Of a DNA stretch of 40,258 bases, positions 8,393 to 17,205 are shown one piece after another. This DNA is from JAGQLF01 sp964635995 (lineage in GTDB: Bacteria > Patescibacteriota > Dojkabacteria > J137): contig CAZWRA010000007.1 of NCBI GenBank assembly GCA_964635995.1, forward strand, positions 1 to 40,258, read 5' to 3'. A program made the translations under genes and the position numbers. The notes under the pieces are model-generated. The model did not search any database. It was not told the DNA's origin and worked only from the letters and a program-made list of their open reading frames with translations. Each line of letters begins with the position of its first letter. Position 1 is the stretch's first letter.

Positions 8393-8912
8393 TGGAAATT
8401 CTATATATAATATGTCTCTTCACTTTTTTAGGATTATGGGTTTTCTTTTCAATTTATTTACTTCAAGGCTTCTTTATTGACACTCCTTTTTATCCATCAA
8501 GATTAAAACAAATAGATGAACTCTGGAGTGTATTTAATATCGATCCAAAAGGTAAGAAATTTGTAGATATAGGCTCTGGTGATGGTAGAACAGTAATCTG
8601 GGCATCTAAAAAGGGGTTTAAATCTACAGGAATTGAAATCAATCCCTTTTTAACAATATTCTCAAGATTGTTGAATTTCTTTAATTCAAAGAAAAAAATG
8701 TGAGTTTCATTAATAATAATTTTATTAAAGAATCATATAAAGAATATGATGTTGTTTATCTATATATCTATAGATCAGCAATGAATCAGCTTAAAGATAA
8801 GCTTTTTAAAGAGCTTAAACCTGGTTCTATTGTTATTTCTAATGTTTTTGGCTTTGATGATATTGAACCTGATGATACTTATAAACGATTTAAAATATTC
8901 AAAATAAAGTAA
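8392..8912 (+). pseudogene. Class I SAM-dependent methyltransferase, one frameshift
   Basis: The N-terminus has a transmembrane helix (IICLFTFLGLWVFFSIYLL), then motif I FVDIGSGDGRTVIWAS and a GIEINP segment whose Glu should bind the SAM ribose. The frame ends at 8703 after SKKKM. The rest (VSFINNNF, YDVVYLYIYR, LKPGSIVIS) continues in the next frame to 8912. One extra A in the A7 run at 8692-8698 gives KKNVSF and a single protein of about 173 residues, which resembles membrane-anchored small methyltransferases common in reduced genomes. Its start overlaps the PLP gene and its stop overlaps the ATP-grasp start (both TAATG), so the restored protein is evidently part of the operon. Substrate unknown. 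Confidence 0.8.
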
Positions 8913-10351
8913 TGACGGAATCATTTAAAAAGCTTCTTGATAGTGTTAACGAAAAGATTAAAGATAAACCCTTAATTTATTTCACTAGAGAAGCTGAACG
9001 AGCAATAGGATTAGAGCTTCTACTTGAAAACTATCATATCTGTTGCATTGAAGATAGTGATATAGTTTCTTCATTAAAAGATAAAGGAATAAGTATTTTC
9101 TGTTTAGAAAGAGAAGGAATAGAACTTCTTCATAAATCTACAGGAAATTTACTTTCACAAACAATAGTTACTGAATGGATAAAAAAAATAACTAATGGGT
9201 CTGAATTTTTTGCAATAACCTTTATACCTACAAATACTCTAGATTATAAGATTAAATCCCTTGGAGGTAAGCTTTTAGGAAATCCTTACGAGTTACACCA
9301 ATCTTTTGAGAATAAAATAAGTCAAGCTACATTATTAAACACAACAGCAATAAGAACACCTAAGAATAAAAGTAAATATTTTCATGAATTAAGCCATGAT
9401 GAAGTTATAAAAGAGTTCGGAGATAATTTTGTCTTACAGGAAGATAGAGCACATACAGGCTCTGGGACATATATAACTCCAAATAAAGATGAGTTTCAGA
9501 ACTTATTAGAAAAAAATACAGGGAATATTGTAAAAATTAGTGAGTATATTGACGGAATCCCATTAACACTAAATGTATGTGTTTTTAATAATTCTATTTA
9601 TATTGGTGGACTCCAATATCAAATTACTGGAATTCCAGATCTTACAAAGGGTTCAGGCTCAACTGTAGGAAATGATTTTGATTGGTTTTATACGAAAGCA
9701 ATCAGCGATGAATTACTTGTAGATTTGACAACAGAAATAAGTAAAATCGGGAAATTATTAATCAGTAATAATTACAAAGGGCTCTTTGGATTAGATATGA
9801 TTGTTAAAGAAGAAAATGCTTATTTAATTGAAATTAATGCAAGACAAAGTGCAAATATACCTTTCCAAACTCAACTTGAATTAAATAATACCGATAGTAT
9901 TCCTCTTTTATTAATGCATATTGCAGACCTATTAGATATAAAACATGAATTTCATTATGATCATATGCCAAGATTAAAAGGTTCTCAGATTTTCTTAAGA
10001 GCAAAAGAAGATCTTATTATGAGTAATCACAACCTCATATCTGGTGTTTATAGATTACAAAGTGATAATTCTTCTATGGATTGGAGTAAGGATCATCCTG
10101 AACAAAAAGATAACGTAATTTATATGGACGAAGAAGGTGATAAGCCTTTAGTTTTACAGAAAACTGGATACAGAATTGAAGATGCTAACGAGAATGCATT
10201 TCTTATTCATTTTCAAAAAAGTAATTCTTCAAAAAGAGGTTTAGATGAATTGTGCAGAATGCAATTTAACTATGGAATTATTAATGAGAATCAACAACCC
10301 TCACCTTGGATTTTGGAAGCAATGAATACAATACGAAGAGAAGTTAGTTAA
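8912..10351 (+). CDS. ATP-grasp ligase
   Basis: 479 residues. An N-terminal Rossmann-like part (to about 115) precedes the ATP-grasp core: FVLQEDRAHTGSGTYIT (glycine-rich nucleotide loop), VKISEYIDGIPLTLNVCV, and GLFGLDMIVKEENAYLIEINARQSANIP, where the Glu and the EINAR segment provide Mg-ATP ligands. A C-terminal domain follows (about 350-479). Members join a carboxylate, via an acyl phosphate, to an amine or thiol. The substrate cannot be read from the sequence. It is the last gene of a TAATG-linked operon with the PLP enzyme and the methyltransferase, which suggests a small amino-acid-derived product (inference). Frame intact. Confidence 0.88.
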   Translation: MTESFKKLLDSVNEKIKDKPLIYFTREAERAIGLELLLENYHICCIEDSDIVSSLKDKGISIFCLEREGIELLHKSTGNLLSQTIVTEWIKKITNGSEFFAITFIPTNTLDYKIKSLGGKLLGNPYELHQSFENKISQATLLNTTAIRTPKNKSKYFHELSHDEVIKEFGDNFVLQEDRAHTGSGTYITPNKDEFQNLLEKNTGNIVKISEYIDGIPLTLNVCVFNNSIYIGGLQYQITGIPDLTKGSGSTVGNDFDWFYTKAISDELLVDLTTEISKIGKLLISNNYKGLFGLDMIVKEENAYLIEINARQSANIPFQTQLELNNTDSIPLLLMHIADLLDIKHEFHYDHMPRLKGSQIFLRAKEDLIMSNHNLISGVYRLQSDNSSMDWSKDHPEQKDNVIYMDEEGDKPLVLQKTGYRIEDANENAFLIHFQKSNSSKRGLDELCRMQFNYGIINENQQPSPWILEAMNTIRREVS

Positions 10352-10381
10352 TCCTAGTTCAAATTTATGTATAATTAATTT

Positions 10382-11164
10382 ATGAAGGAAATAAATTTAC
10401 CAGATTCAGTTTGGTTATCAATAGATAAATATAGAAAATTAAATTTAGGAGGAAAAGAAGTTACATGTCCTTACTTTATAAACGCGCATAGAGTAAAGGA
10501 TTTAAGAGCTATGGTAGGTAAAGGTACACCTGAAGAAATTGAGCTTGAAGCTAAAATGTGGGAGAAGCTAAAGGGAGTAAAGTTTGAAAAAATGAAAGAA
10601 GAGGAAATTAGGCAGTTTTTAATTGATAGAGGAATTGGAATTGATTGTTCTGGATTTGTAATGCATATTTTAAATGAATGGCATCTTAATGAGACTGGTA
10701 AACCTATTTGGGGGAAGATGAAAATTCCAAATAAAACAATTCTAGGAAAAATCTCTTACTTTTTAAAGCCAGTACAAAAATTAGGTGCTGAAATTATTAG
10801 CAATGAAGAAAATTCTAAGAAAATTAAAATTAATAAAACTTTACCTGGAGATGTAATACGATCAAAGTGGAAAAAGAAAAATTCACGTCATATTCTTCTA
10901 ATTACTAAAGTCTTAAAAGATGATTCTGGAAATACAAAAGAAATTCATTATATAAATTCAACTGAGCAATACGGAAAGAACAATGGAGTTCGAGAAGGAA
11001 TGATTGAAATAGTAGATCCTAATCTTCCTCTTCAAGATCAAAAATGGATCGATCCTGATGTCGATGGTTCAAATCACACATACGAAGGATTCTTAGTACA
11101 CGTTGAGGATAATGGTATAAGAAAAATTAATGCTTTAAAGAAAATGCAATCTAAGCTTCAGTAA
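10382..11164 (+). CDS. NlpC/P60-like cysteine hydrolase
   Basis: 260 residues, no evident signal peptide. GIDCSGFVMHIL places the likely nucleophile at Cys89 in the DCSGFV motif of the NlpC/P60 superfamily; LPGDVI at about 154-159 and SRHILLITKV with His170 complete the usual order, and a polar residue in the IHYINST strand could be the third member. Such enzymes cut peptide or amide bonds, often in peptidoglycan; lack of a leader makes a cytoplasmic or unusual export possible. It begins 30 bp after the ATP-grasp gene on the same strand and may belong to that operon. Confidence 0.75.
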   Translation: MKEINLPDSVWLSIDKYRKLNLGGKEVTCPYFINAHRVKDLRAMVGKGTPEEIELEAKMWEKLKGVKFEKMKEEEIRQFLIDRGIGIDCSGFVMHILNEWHLNETGKPIWGKMKIPNKTILGKISYFLKPVQKLGAEIISNEENSKKIKINKTLPGDVIRSKWKKKNSRHILLITKVLKDDSGNTKEIHYINSTEQYGKNNGVREGMIEIVDPNLPLQDQKWIDPDVDGSNHTYEGFLVHVEDNGIRKINALKKMQSKLQ

Positions 11165-11176
11165 CTTCACCAATAT

Positions 11177-11476
11177 TTATATCTCCTTTCTCATATAAAA
11201 TGTAAACTCGTTTACTCCAATTTTTAACATATCATTAGGTTCATAAGCTCGTTCTGTAGTCCAGAAAAACAATTGACCATTAGAGTATCTATAAGTTAAT
11301 CCTAAACCATTAATAGAAAAGTTTTGACCTGGAGAAAACTCATACTCACCAATGTTAATATTACATAAACACCTTTCATATCCTGAAGGCTCTCTTCTTA
11401 CTATTTGAAATCCAAGAGATACAGCCACTTCTATTTGTGGATCAATATAGATATCTAAACTTGTAATTTCAGACAT
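11177..11476 (-). CDS. Small beta-rich protein of unknown function
   Basis: 99 residues, no signal or membrane segment. Alternating hydrophobic pattern (LGFQIVRRE, NINIGEYEFSPG, LGLTYRYSNGQLFFWTT, NEFTFYM) indicates a small beta-sandwich, perhaps FHA- or carbohydrate-binding-like, but no signature residue supports either. Convergent with the NlpC/P60-like gene (12 bp between stops). Function unknown. Confidence 0.5.
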   Translation of the reverse strand: MSEITSLDIYIDPQIEVAVSLGFQIVRREPSGYERCLCNINIGEYEFSPGQNFSINGLGLTYRYSNGQLFFWTTERAYEPNDMLKIGVNEFTFYMRKEI

Positions 11477-11555
11477 TTACTAACATTCAAAATTTAAGTA
11501 TTCTAACTAAAAATATTTATAGTTTCCATTTTTATACATAAGAATTAGGTGCTAT

Positions 11556-11577
11556 CATTTACATACCATTTACGTAT
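11556..11577 (+). promoter_or_regulatory. Two tandem 11-bp repeats before the Fic-like regulator
   Basis: CATTTACATAC (11556-11566) is followed directly by CATTTACGTAT (11567-11577), matching at 9 of 11 positions. The 11-bp spacing puts both on the same DNA face. The pair ends 12 bp before the ATG at 11590 and overlaps the probable transcription start (candidate -10 TATCAT at 11553-11558). It may be an operator for the winged-helix protein encoded next. Confidence 0.4.
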
Positions 11578-11589
11578 TACAAATTTCAT

Positions 11590-12636
11590 ATGTATACACC
11601 TAAATTTAATTACAGCGATAAAGTTGTACAGAATTTAGTAAAAATAGAACGAAGTAAAACTACTCTTGAAACTTTAGATTTATCATACACAATACGACAA
11701 AAACTATTGTCTAAAAATAAGGCATATGATGTTTTGTATTTTTCAAATATGCTTGGTTTAGAACTTACACTAAAAGATGCTGAAAAGATTGTTAATTCTC
11801 AAAGAGTAGATGAAATTGATGAAATAAGATCAGTCATTATTAAAAACTTTAAAAATGTTTTAGATTTCAACAGATCAAATGTTGCGGATACATATTCAGA
11901 GTTTGATAAGCCGATTATTCTCCATTTAACAAAGCTTATTCTTAATCAATGGAGAGAGACTTGGGAAGCAAATTTTAGATCCTTCAACGAGAAGCTTGAC
12001 GAAAGATGGGATAACTATGTTGTACTTAGAGATAGTAATATTAATGTAAATGAGATTGAAAATGAAATTAATGAATTAGTAGAATGGTATAAATATTCCT
12101 CCCCATCAATAATTCCAATTGTTAGAATCGCAATAGTTATGTATAGGTTAATAGAGCTTTCTCCTTTCACAGCTGGAAATAAGTTTATTATCCTCTCAGT
12201 TTTGGATTACTTATTCTTAAAAAATGGTTTCGGTTCAAAAACTTATACTTCAATTTTACAAATGTTTATTAATAATGAAGAAAAAATTCTTAAAGGTTAC
12301 GAAATAGTTAGAAAAACTTACGATCTTTCTCATTGGATAGATATATTTACTTCTATTTTAGCCTATGATTTAATAACTGCTAGAGAAGAAATTCATGAAT
12401 TCATTACTGAAGAAGAAAAATCTAAACAACAACCATTCTTAAACTTAAATAAAAGACAGCTAAAGATTCTAAAATATTTACAAACAGTGCCTACAATTAG
12501 AAGAGAGGACTATTGTCATATGATGGATGTATCTACTATGACAGCTTTTAGAGACTTGAATGATTTAGTTAGAAAAAAATTGTTAAAGATTGATGGACGT
12601 GGAAGAGGAACAAAATATAAGCTATCAAGTATGTAA
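11590..12636 (+). CDS. Degenerate Fic-domain protein with C-terminal winged helix
   Basis: 348 residues. An N-terminal Fic-associated helical region (about 1-170) leads to a Fic core where PIVRIAIVMYRLIELSPFTAGNKF aligns with the family's PixxAxxxYxFxxIHPFxDGNGR. The motif is broken at key points: Ser191 replaces the catalytic His, Ala195 the acid, Lys198 the Gly and Phe199 the Arg, so AMP transfer is unlikely. Residues about 275-348 (RQLKILKYLQ, TIRREDYCHMMDVSTMTAFRDLNDLVRKKLL, GRGRGTKYKL) form a winged helix with a wing. It therefore looks like a DNA-binding regulator that kept a dead Fic fold as a sensor or dimer domain. Tandem repeats just upstream suggest autoregulation. Confidence 0.8.
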   Translation: MYTPKFNYSDKVVQNLVKIERSKTTLETLDLSYTIRQKLLSKNKAYDVLYFSNMLGLELTLKDAEKIVNSQRVDEIDEIRSVIIKNFKNVLDFNRSNVADTYSEFDKPIILHLTKLILNQWRETWEANFRSFNEKLDERWDNYVVLRDSNINVNEIENEINELVEWYKYSSPSIIPIVRIAIVMYRLIELSPFTAGNKFIILSVLDYLFLKNGFGSKTYTSILQMFINNEEKILKGYEIVRKTYDLSHWIDIFTSILAYDLITAREEIHEFITEEEKSKQQPFLNLNKRQLKILKYLQTVPTIRREDYCHMMDVSTMTAFRDLNDLVRKKLLKIDGRGRGTKYKLSSM

Positions 12637-12642
12637 TTTCTT

Positions 12643-12670
12643 TTGAGTTTTTAGAAACCTTTTGTATAAT
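12643..12670 (+). promoter_or_regulatory. Promoter of the secD-secF-like operon
   Basis: TTGAGT (12643-12648) and TATAAT (12665-12670) with a 16-bp spacer. The ATG follows 7 bp after the -10 box, so the message would have almost no leader. Confidence 0.55.
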
Positions 12671-12677
12671 CAAAGCT

Positions 12678-14084
12678 ATGAACACAAAAATATTAAAAAT
12701 CTTCCTTACTGTTATACTTTTTATAGTTTTAATAGTTTTAGCTCTTCCTGAGTTCTCATTTACAGTTGGTGGAAATACATATACTTATCCTTCAGTAGGC
12801 TTTAGCCGAATAGGAATCGGTGCTGATTATGGTAGTTTCGATAGAGGAAAAGATGTTTTTGCTAGCGAAAAATTTAGTGGCGAAATAAATTTTGGAGAAG
12901 AAGAAATTTCAAATGAAGAAAAAAAGGCATTTTTAGAGAAAGCAGTTGAAACCATTAATAATAGAATCCAATTTGCTCAAATTAACGATATAGATGTCTA
13001 TGGAGAAATTGTTAATGACTCATACATTCTAAATTTATCAATACCTAGATATTATACAGAGAAAGAGGACTATGCATCATGGTTACTTTCACAGGGAGAT
13101 GTTACTTTTCGATATTTAGTTGATCCAGCTGATCCATCTTCACAATTAGACTTCAATGTTAAGGTTTCTGATATAAAATCAGTCAGCTTTTCAAATAATC
13201 TAAGATTTCAACAAAACGTAGATGCTGGAGATGAAACTTCACAAACAAGACAAACATCAATTACTGCAAGTAATCTAGTAATAAAAGTGGATGAGAGAAG
13301 AGTAGAGGAGTTAAGAATACTTCCAAACTTTGTTACATACTATAATAGATTTTTCAGTGGCGAAGAATTAGGATCAAATCTTGTTGTTGATGGAACTAAG
13401 ACACTACAGTTAATAAGAGACGATAATAATGAAACAACAATGCGAGCTTTAATATTAGATTCAGAGGCAGCCAAGGCGAGTTTTGATTCATTAAACATTG
13501 TTCACAGTTACTTTAGAGAAGAGGCTCCTTTAGAATACCCAATTACATTAAATGAACAAAGTAGTGCTATAGCGCCATCATTTAACCCTCAGGGAACAAC
13601 ATTTATTGCACTGTCAATAATTGTAGGACTGGGATTATTAGTATTAAATCTTGGGAAAAGTATAAAAACTAGAAGATCAATTTTCTTTGTTTCTTCAATA
13701 TCCTTTACTCTATTAGTTTTAATAACAATATTAAAATTTGTTCAAACTCCAATTTCTTCAGGATTTATAATCGGTGTGTTAACTATTATTACAATATACT
13801 CATTTATTATTCTTGATCTTATTAATTCTGATGATAAGGAGGTACTAAGAACTAAAAGTTTTGACTACTTTGCACTAGGAATTATTTCAATATTGGCATT
13901 TATATCTATTCACATTTTCAGTATTAATTTAGGTGTTTTTGCACAAACTCTAGAAGTATTAGTTGCTGGATTTATTGCATTATTAATCGCAATATTTCTA
14001 CATATTCACTTTGTAACAACAGCTTTTATTATAGAAAGACAAAATATTACTAAGCTATTAGGTTTTAGAAGAAAATATGAATAA
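12678..14084 (+). CDS. secD: SecD-like translocase subunit, divergent
   Basis: 468 residues. Layout matches SecD: an N-terminal helix (about 7-26), a large extracytoplasmic domain, and about five to six helices from about 310. The P1 region is recognisable (ETINNRIQFAQINDIDV, then SYILNLSIP and LLSQGDVTFRYL), as is the segment before the second helix (APLEYPITLNEQSSAIAPSF), which corresponds to the LPVPL-x(n)-GPSLG region of the family. The well-conserved GIAG and D-x-N-motif helix of normal SecD is not seen, so proton coupling may differ. The secF-like gene starts inside its last codons (8-bp overlap, ATGAATAA). SecD with SecF assists late steps of Sec protein export. Confidence 0.72.
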   Translation: MNTKILKIFLTVILFIVLIVLALPEFSFTVGGNTYTYPSVGFSRIGIGADYGSFDRGKDVFASEKFSGEINFGEEEISNEEKKAFLEKAVETINNRIQFAQINDIDVYGEIVNDSYILNLSIPRYYTEKEDYASWLLSQGDVTFRYLVDPADPSSQLDFNVKVSDIKSVSFSNNLRFQQNVDAGDETSQTRQTSITASNLVIKVDERRVEELRILPNFVTYYNRFFSGEELGSNLVVDGTKTLQLIRDDNNETTMRALILDSEAAKASFDSLNIVHSYFREEAPLEYPITLNEQSSAIAPSFNPQGTTFIALSIIVGLGLLVLNLGKSIKTRRSIFFVSSISFTLLVLITILKFVQTPISSGFIIGVLTIITIYSFIILDLINSDDKEVLRTKSFDYFALGIISILAFISIHIFSINLGVFAQTLEVLVAGFIALLIAIFLHIHFVTTAFIIERQNITKLLGFRRKYE

Positions 14085-15051
14085 TAATTTAAAAAAATTA
14101 AGAAACAATTTGTTCTCAGTTTTTGTGTTAGTTACTCTCGCACTTTCTATTCCAACATTAATAATAAACCAAGGTTTTTATTATTCTGATTTTGAAGAAA
14201 GTTCAAAAATCACTCTTAGTTTAACTGAAGGAGAAATTTCAGAGGATATCTATAGTGGATTTCAAAGTTTTATTGGTTTGACTCGAATCGATAGAAATAA
14301 CAATGTAATTTACTTTCAAAACTCTAGCTCTGAAGTAATAAAAGATCTTGTAGAAGATACCATGAAAGATACAGACGTAAGTTTTGAATATTCTGACGTT
14401 ATTCCAGAAAGATCTCAATCTGAAGCATTAAATTCTATTGCAAGAGGAATGATTGTATTTTTTGTAGTTAGTCTTTTAGGATTAATTTATTTTGTTTATA
14501 GAAATTCAATAATAGAAGGGGGTTATGCTTCTGTAGTAAAACTATTAGGAATAGAAATAGTTACAATACTATCTTCAATGCTTATTCAACTAACTCTAAT
14601 TAGTGTAATATCTAGATTCTACCAAGTTCGAGAAATTGATATAATTTCAATTCTGATAACTGGTATTTGGACAAATTTCCTATTCATATTAAGTTGGTTA
14701 CAACTAAGAGGACAAGCTAAGCATACAATTTCTGAAGTATTAGAGAATTTAAAATCTAACAACTCAATACTTAGAAATTATTTAATGATTGCAATAATAT
14801 TTATAGCAGTACCTCTTTTCTTTGGAATGGGTGTAAATTTCGTTATTCCAGCAGTTTTAATTTCTTCTGCACTATTAATGCCAATTCCAGTTATTACAAC
14901 TTTGGCTAAATTTAAATTAAGGTTTGATAAGAGAAATAAGAAGTCAAAGGCTAGTGTGGATAAAAAAGTAACAAAGGCTAAAGAAGAATCTAAAGTTGAA
15001 ACTTCATCAAAACCATGGAAAAAATTCAATAAAAGAAAAGTAAAGAAATAA
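14077..15051 (+). CDS. secF: SecF-like translocase subunit, divergent
   Basis: 324 residues. One N-terminal helix (about 12-31), an extracytoplasmic domain of about 90 residues with the LIKDLVEDTM-type SecF pattern, then five helices (about 122-290), and a basic Lys-rich C-terminal tail (about 293-324) that could contact the ribosome or membrane surface. Identification rests mainly on this topology and the 8-bp overlap with the SecD-like gene; the sequence is diverged and lacks the sharp SecF signatures. A partner in the same complex is the most probable role. Confidence 0.65.
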   Translation: MNNNLKKLRNNLFSVFVLVTLALSIPTLIINQGFYYSDFEESSKITLSLTEGEISEDIYSGFQSFIGLTRIDRNNNVIYFQNSSSEVIKDLVEDTMKDTDVSFEYSDVIPERSQSEALNSIARGMIVFFVVSLLGLIYFVYRNSIIEGGYASVVKLLGIEIVTILSSMLIQLTLISVISRFYQVREIDIISILITGIWTNFLFILSWLQLRGQAKHTISEVLENLKSNNSILRNYLMIAIIFIAVPLFFGMGVNFVIPAVLISSALLMPIPVITTLAKFKLRFDKRNKKSKASVDKKVTKAKEESKVETSSKPWKKFNKRKVKK

Positions 15052-15052
15052 A

Positions 15053-15081
15053 TTGACTGTTATTAATACTTTTCATAGAAT
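15053..15081 (+). promoter_or_regulatory. Promoter of the cytochrome-b5-like gene
   Basis: TTGACT (15053-15058), a 17-bp spacer, and TAGAAT (15076-15081). The ATG follows at 15113, giving a leader of about 25 bases. This is one of the best sigma-70-type matches in the window. Confidence 0.6.
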
Positions 15082-15112
15082 TTTAATATCCCAATTTTTA
15101 AGTTCAATTTAA

Positions 15113-15526
15113 ATGGATAGAATAAATTTAGTCTACAAGATTGTTTATCCTATACTAGGATTAATTGTAGGAATTCTTATAATCTACTTAGGCTATACAA
15201 TTGTAATTGATAGTAAGCCAAATAACGAAGAAGACACTAATAATAATCAAGACAGTACTTCAAATACTCCTCCGTCTTTTGTAGCTGAATTTACAATATC
15301 TGAAATTCAAGATGCAGATAGTTTAGAAACTGAATGTTTAACAGTTATTAATAACAGTGTTTATAAAATACCTGAAAGCTGGGCGCTTTCACATCCTGGT
15401 GGTTATGAAAATATCGAAAAGATTTGCGGATCTGACGCGTCAGCTATTTTCAATAATCAGCATGAATCATTAGAAATAGCTAATGAACAACTTGAAAAGT
15501 TTTTAGTTGGTGAGATAGGATTTTGA
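15113..15526 (+). CDS. Membrane-anchored cytochrome-b5-like heme-binding protein
   Basis: 137 residues. One helix near the N-terminus (YKIVYPILGLIVGILIIYLG, about 8-27), an Asn/Asp/Ser linker (about 34-55), then a domain at about 74-137 with the cytochrome-b5 pattern: CLTVINNSVYKIPESW, HPGG with axial ligand His94, CGSDASAIF, and a second His at 117 (NNQHES), 23 residues later, as in the family; it ends VGEIGF. It probably carries heme outside the membrane for electron transfer, but no partner oxidoreductase is encoded nearby. The next gene starts at a TTG overlapping its TGA stop. Confidence 0.78.
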   Translation: MDRINLVYKIVYPILGLIVGILIIYLGYTIVIDSKPNNEEDTNNNQDSTSNTPPSFVAEFTISEIQDADSLETECLTVINNSVYKIPESWALSHPGGYENIEKICGSDASAIFNNQHESLEIANEQLEKFLVGEIGF

Positions 15527-16722
15527 TAAATTCAAATAAAACATATAAAAGTTTTATAAAGACTGAAGCCTCAAAACTAAGAGCTTCAGAAATTATTAAT
15601 AAAGATACATCAAAATATTTTCCAGATATTGGTTCCATTCCTCTTGAAGATATTCCTTACTCTAATCAGATTGAAATCAAAGAAAAGGCTCTTAAGAACA
15701 TTTATCCAAGTTTTAAAAATATAGAAGTTGCTGCTTCAGATCAGACTTACAACTATCGCTTTAAAATGGATTATGTATGTAGCTATAATCCTTTTCACGA
15801 GCCTAACAACAGATTAGGTCAGAGAAAAGCAGGTAAGTTTAACTGGGTAATCGATATGACTGAAGCTGTGCTTTTTAGTTGTGAATGGTTTAATAAAGCT
15901 AGAAAACTTTTTGAATTAGCTTTAGAACAAGGTATTGAGTTATATGATTTAGTCAAGCATTAAGGAGATTTCCGTTATATTGTCCTAAAATCTTATGAAA
16001 ACCAAGCTATGGTTAACTTTGTTTCTAAAGAAGCATCTATCTCAGTTTGGGGAAACATATTAGAAAAAGCTAAAGACTTAGGATTTACATAAATAAATTT
16101 AGTTAAACAACCTCTTCTTTCTGATTTCTGATGGTGAAGTTGTTAAAACCGTTGGAAATTATAATATTGAAATCTCGTTAAATAACAAAATATTTAAAAT
16201 TGGACCTAATACCTTTTTTCAAAATAATATTAATGCTTTCAAAAAAAATCATTAACTTTGTTAAAGAAGATATAAAAAATGATTCAAACAAAATCTTAAT
16301 AGATTTATATTATGGAGTAGGAACTATTGGTATTTTACTCTCAGAATATTTTCAGGAAATTTATGGATACGAAATTAATTCAGAAAGTGTTGAGCTTGGT
16401 CTAGAGAATATTAAACTTAATAATATAAAAAATTATAAATTAGAAGTAAAAGACTTAAATATTTTAGATGAATTAGAAAACTTACCCCAAAATGAGTTAG
16501 TTATAGTAGATCCGCCAAGAACAGGACTTCAGGAAAATGAAATAAAAAATATTTTAAACTTTAATCCTAAAAAACTAATTTATGTCTCATGTAATCCAGT
16601 TACCCAAGCATTAGATATTGAAATATTGCAAAAATGGTTTCAAAGTAACAAAAATAAAAGGTTTTGATTTATTTCCCCATACGATTCATTTAGAAAGTGT
16701 TGCAGTTCTAGAAAGAGTTTAA
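15523..16722 (+). pseudogene. RlmD/TrmA-type (uracil-5) RNA methyltransferase, heavily damaged
   Basis: Restored, about 399 residues of a RumA/RlmD-like enzyme: YNYRFKMDYVCSYN, GDFRYIVLKSYENQAMVNF, FKIGPNTFFQNN, the SAM motif LIDLYYGVGTIGI, GYEINSESVELG, VDPPRTGL, the catalytic-Cys loop YVSCNPVTQALDI and LFPHTIHLESVAVLER. No four-Cys FeS cluster is seen. Five lesions break it: in-frame TAA at 15961-15963 and 16090-16092, and frameshifts at about 16125-16127 (one T too many), the A8 run 16241-16248 (one A too many) and 16650-16654 (one A too many). Both sides of every lesion keep family motifs. It follows the b5-like gene with a 4-bp overlap and converges on the next gene. Confidence 0.85.
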
Positions 16723-17090
16723 CGACTTAATGCTAGTTGGAAGAACCTATGCCCAGTTTGTAGTTTTGTAAAATTTACACTTCCAATCTTTGAAGACTCA
16801 TCTCTTGATATTTCATCTAAAGTGTCGAAAAGTTGGTTTAGTGGTTTTAGATTTGACCATTCTAACTCTACTGGTGGCTTAAACATTAGTAATTTAATTA
16901 CATATTTATCGCCTTTTTTTGTTATTAAAATTCCTTTTCCAGAGTTTTTTTGAAGATATTTGGGATTTGTAAGTCCTACCATGCTTGATAGATTTGTAAA
17001 TGCAGAAACAAGATTAGAAGAAGTACATTCGAAACTTCCTATTTCTTTAAACTCTTCATTTTTTTGTTTAAAAAACTCCCAAATTGCCAT
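16719..17090 (-). CDS. Protein of unknown function
   Basis: 123 residues, soluble, mixed charge, with an alpha/beta pattern in the middle (GKGILITKKGDKYVIKLLMF) suggesting a small sheet flanked by helices. No signal or motif. Transcribed against the RlmD-like gene (4-bp overlap of 3' ends) and away from the VirB4 module, from which it is separated by a 115-bp spacer. No family recognised. Confidence 0.5.
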   Translation of the reverse strand: MAIWEFFKQKNEEFKEIGSFECTSSNLVSAFTNLSSMVGLTNPKYLQKNSGKGILITKKGDKYVIKLLMFKPPVELEWSNLKPLNQLFDTLDEISRDESSKIGSVNFTKLQTGHRFFQLALSR

Positions 17091-17205
17091 GACACCGCAT
17101 TATAGCAGCAATTCTTTATACTGTCACTTTTACTAATTCTAGCACTTATATTCCATTGATTCTAAAAGATCTAACTTGTAAGATAGTATTATTAATTAAT
17201 AAAGT

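Noticed and set aside
8700..8912. Separate small gene starting with GTG after the methyltransferase N-terminus
   Set aside because: Adding one A in the A7 run makes one continuous methyltransferase; the second part alone lacks a cofactor site.
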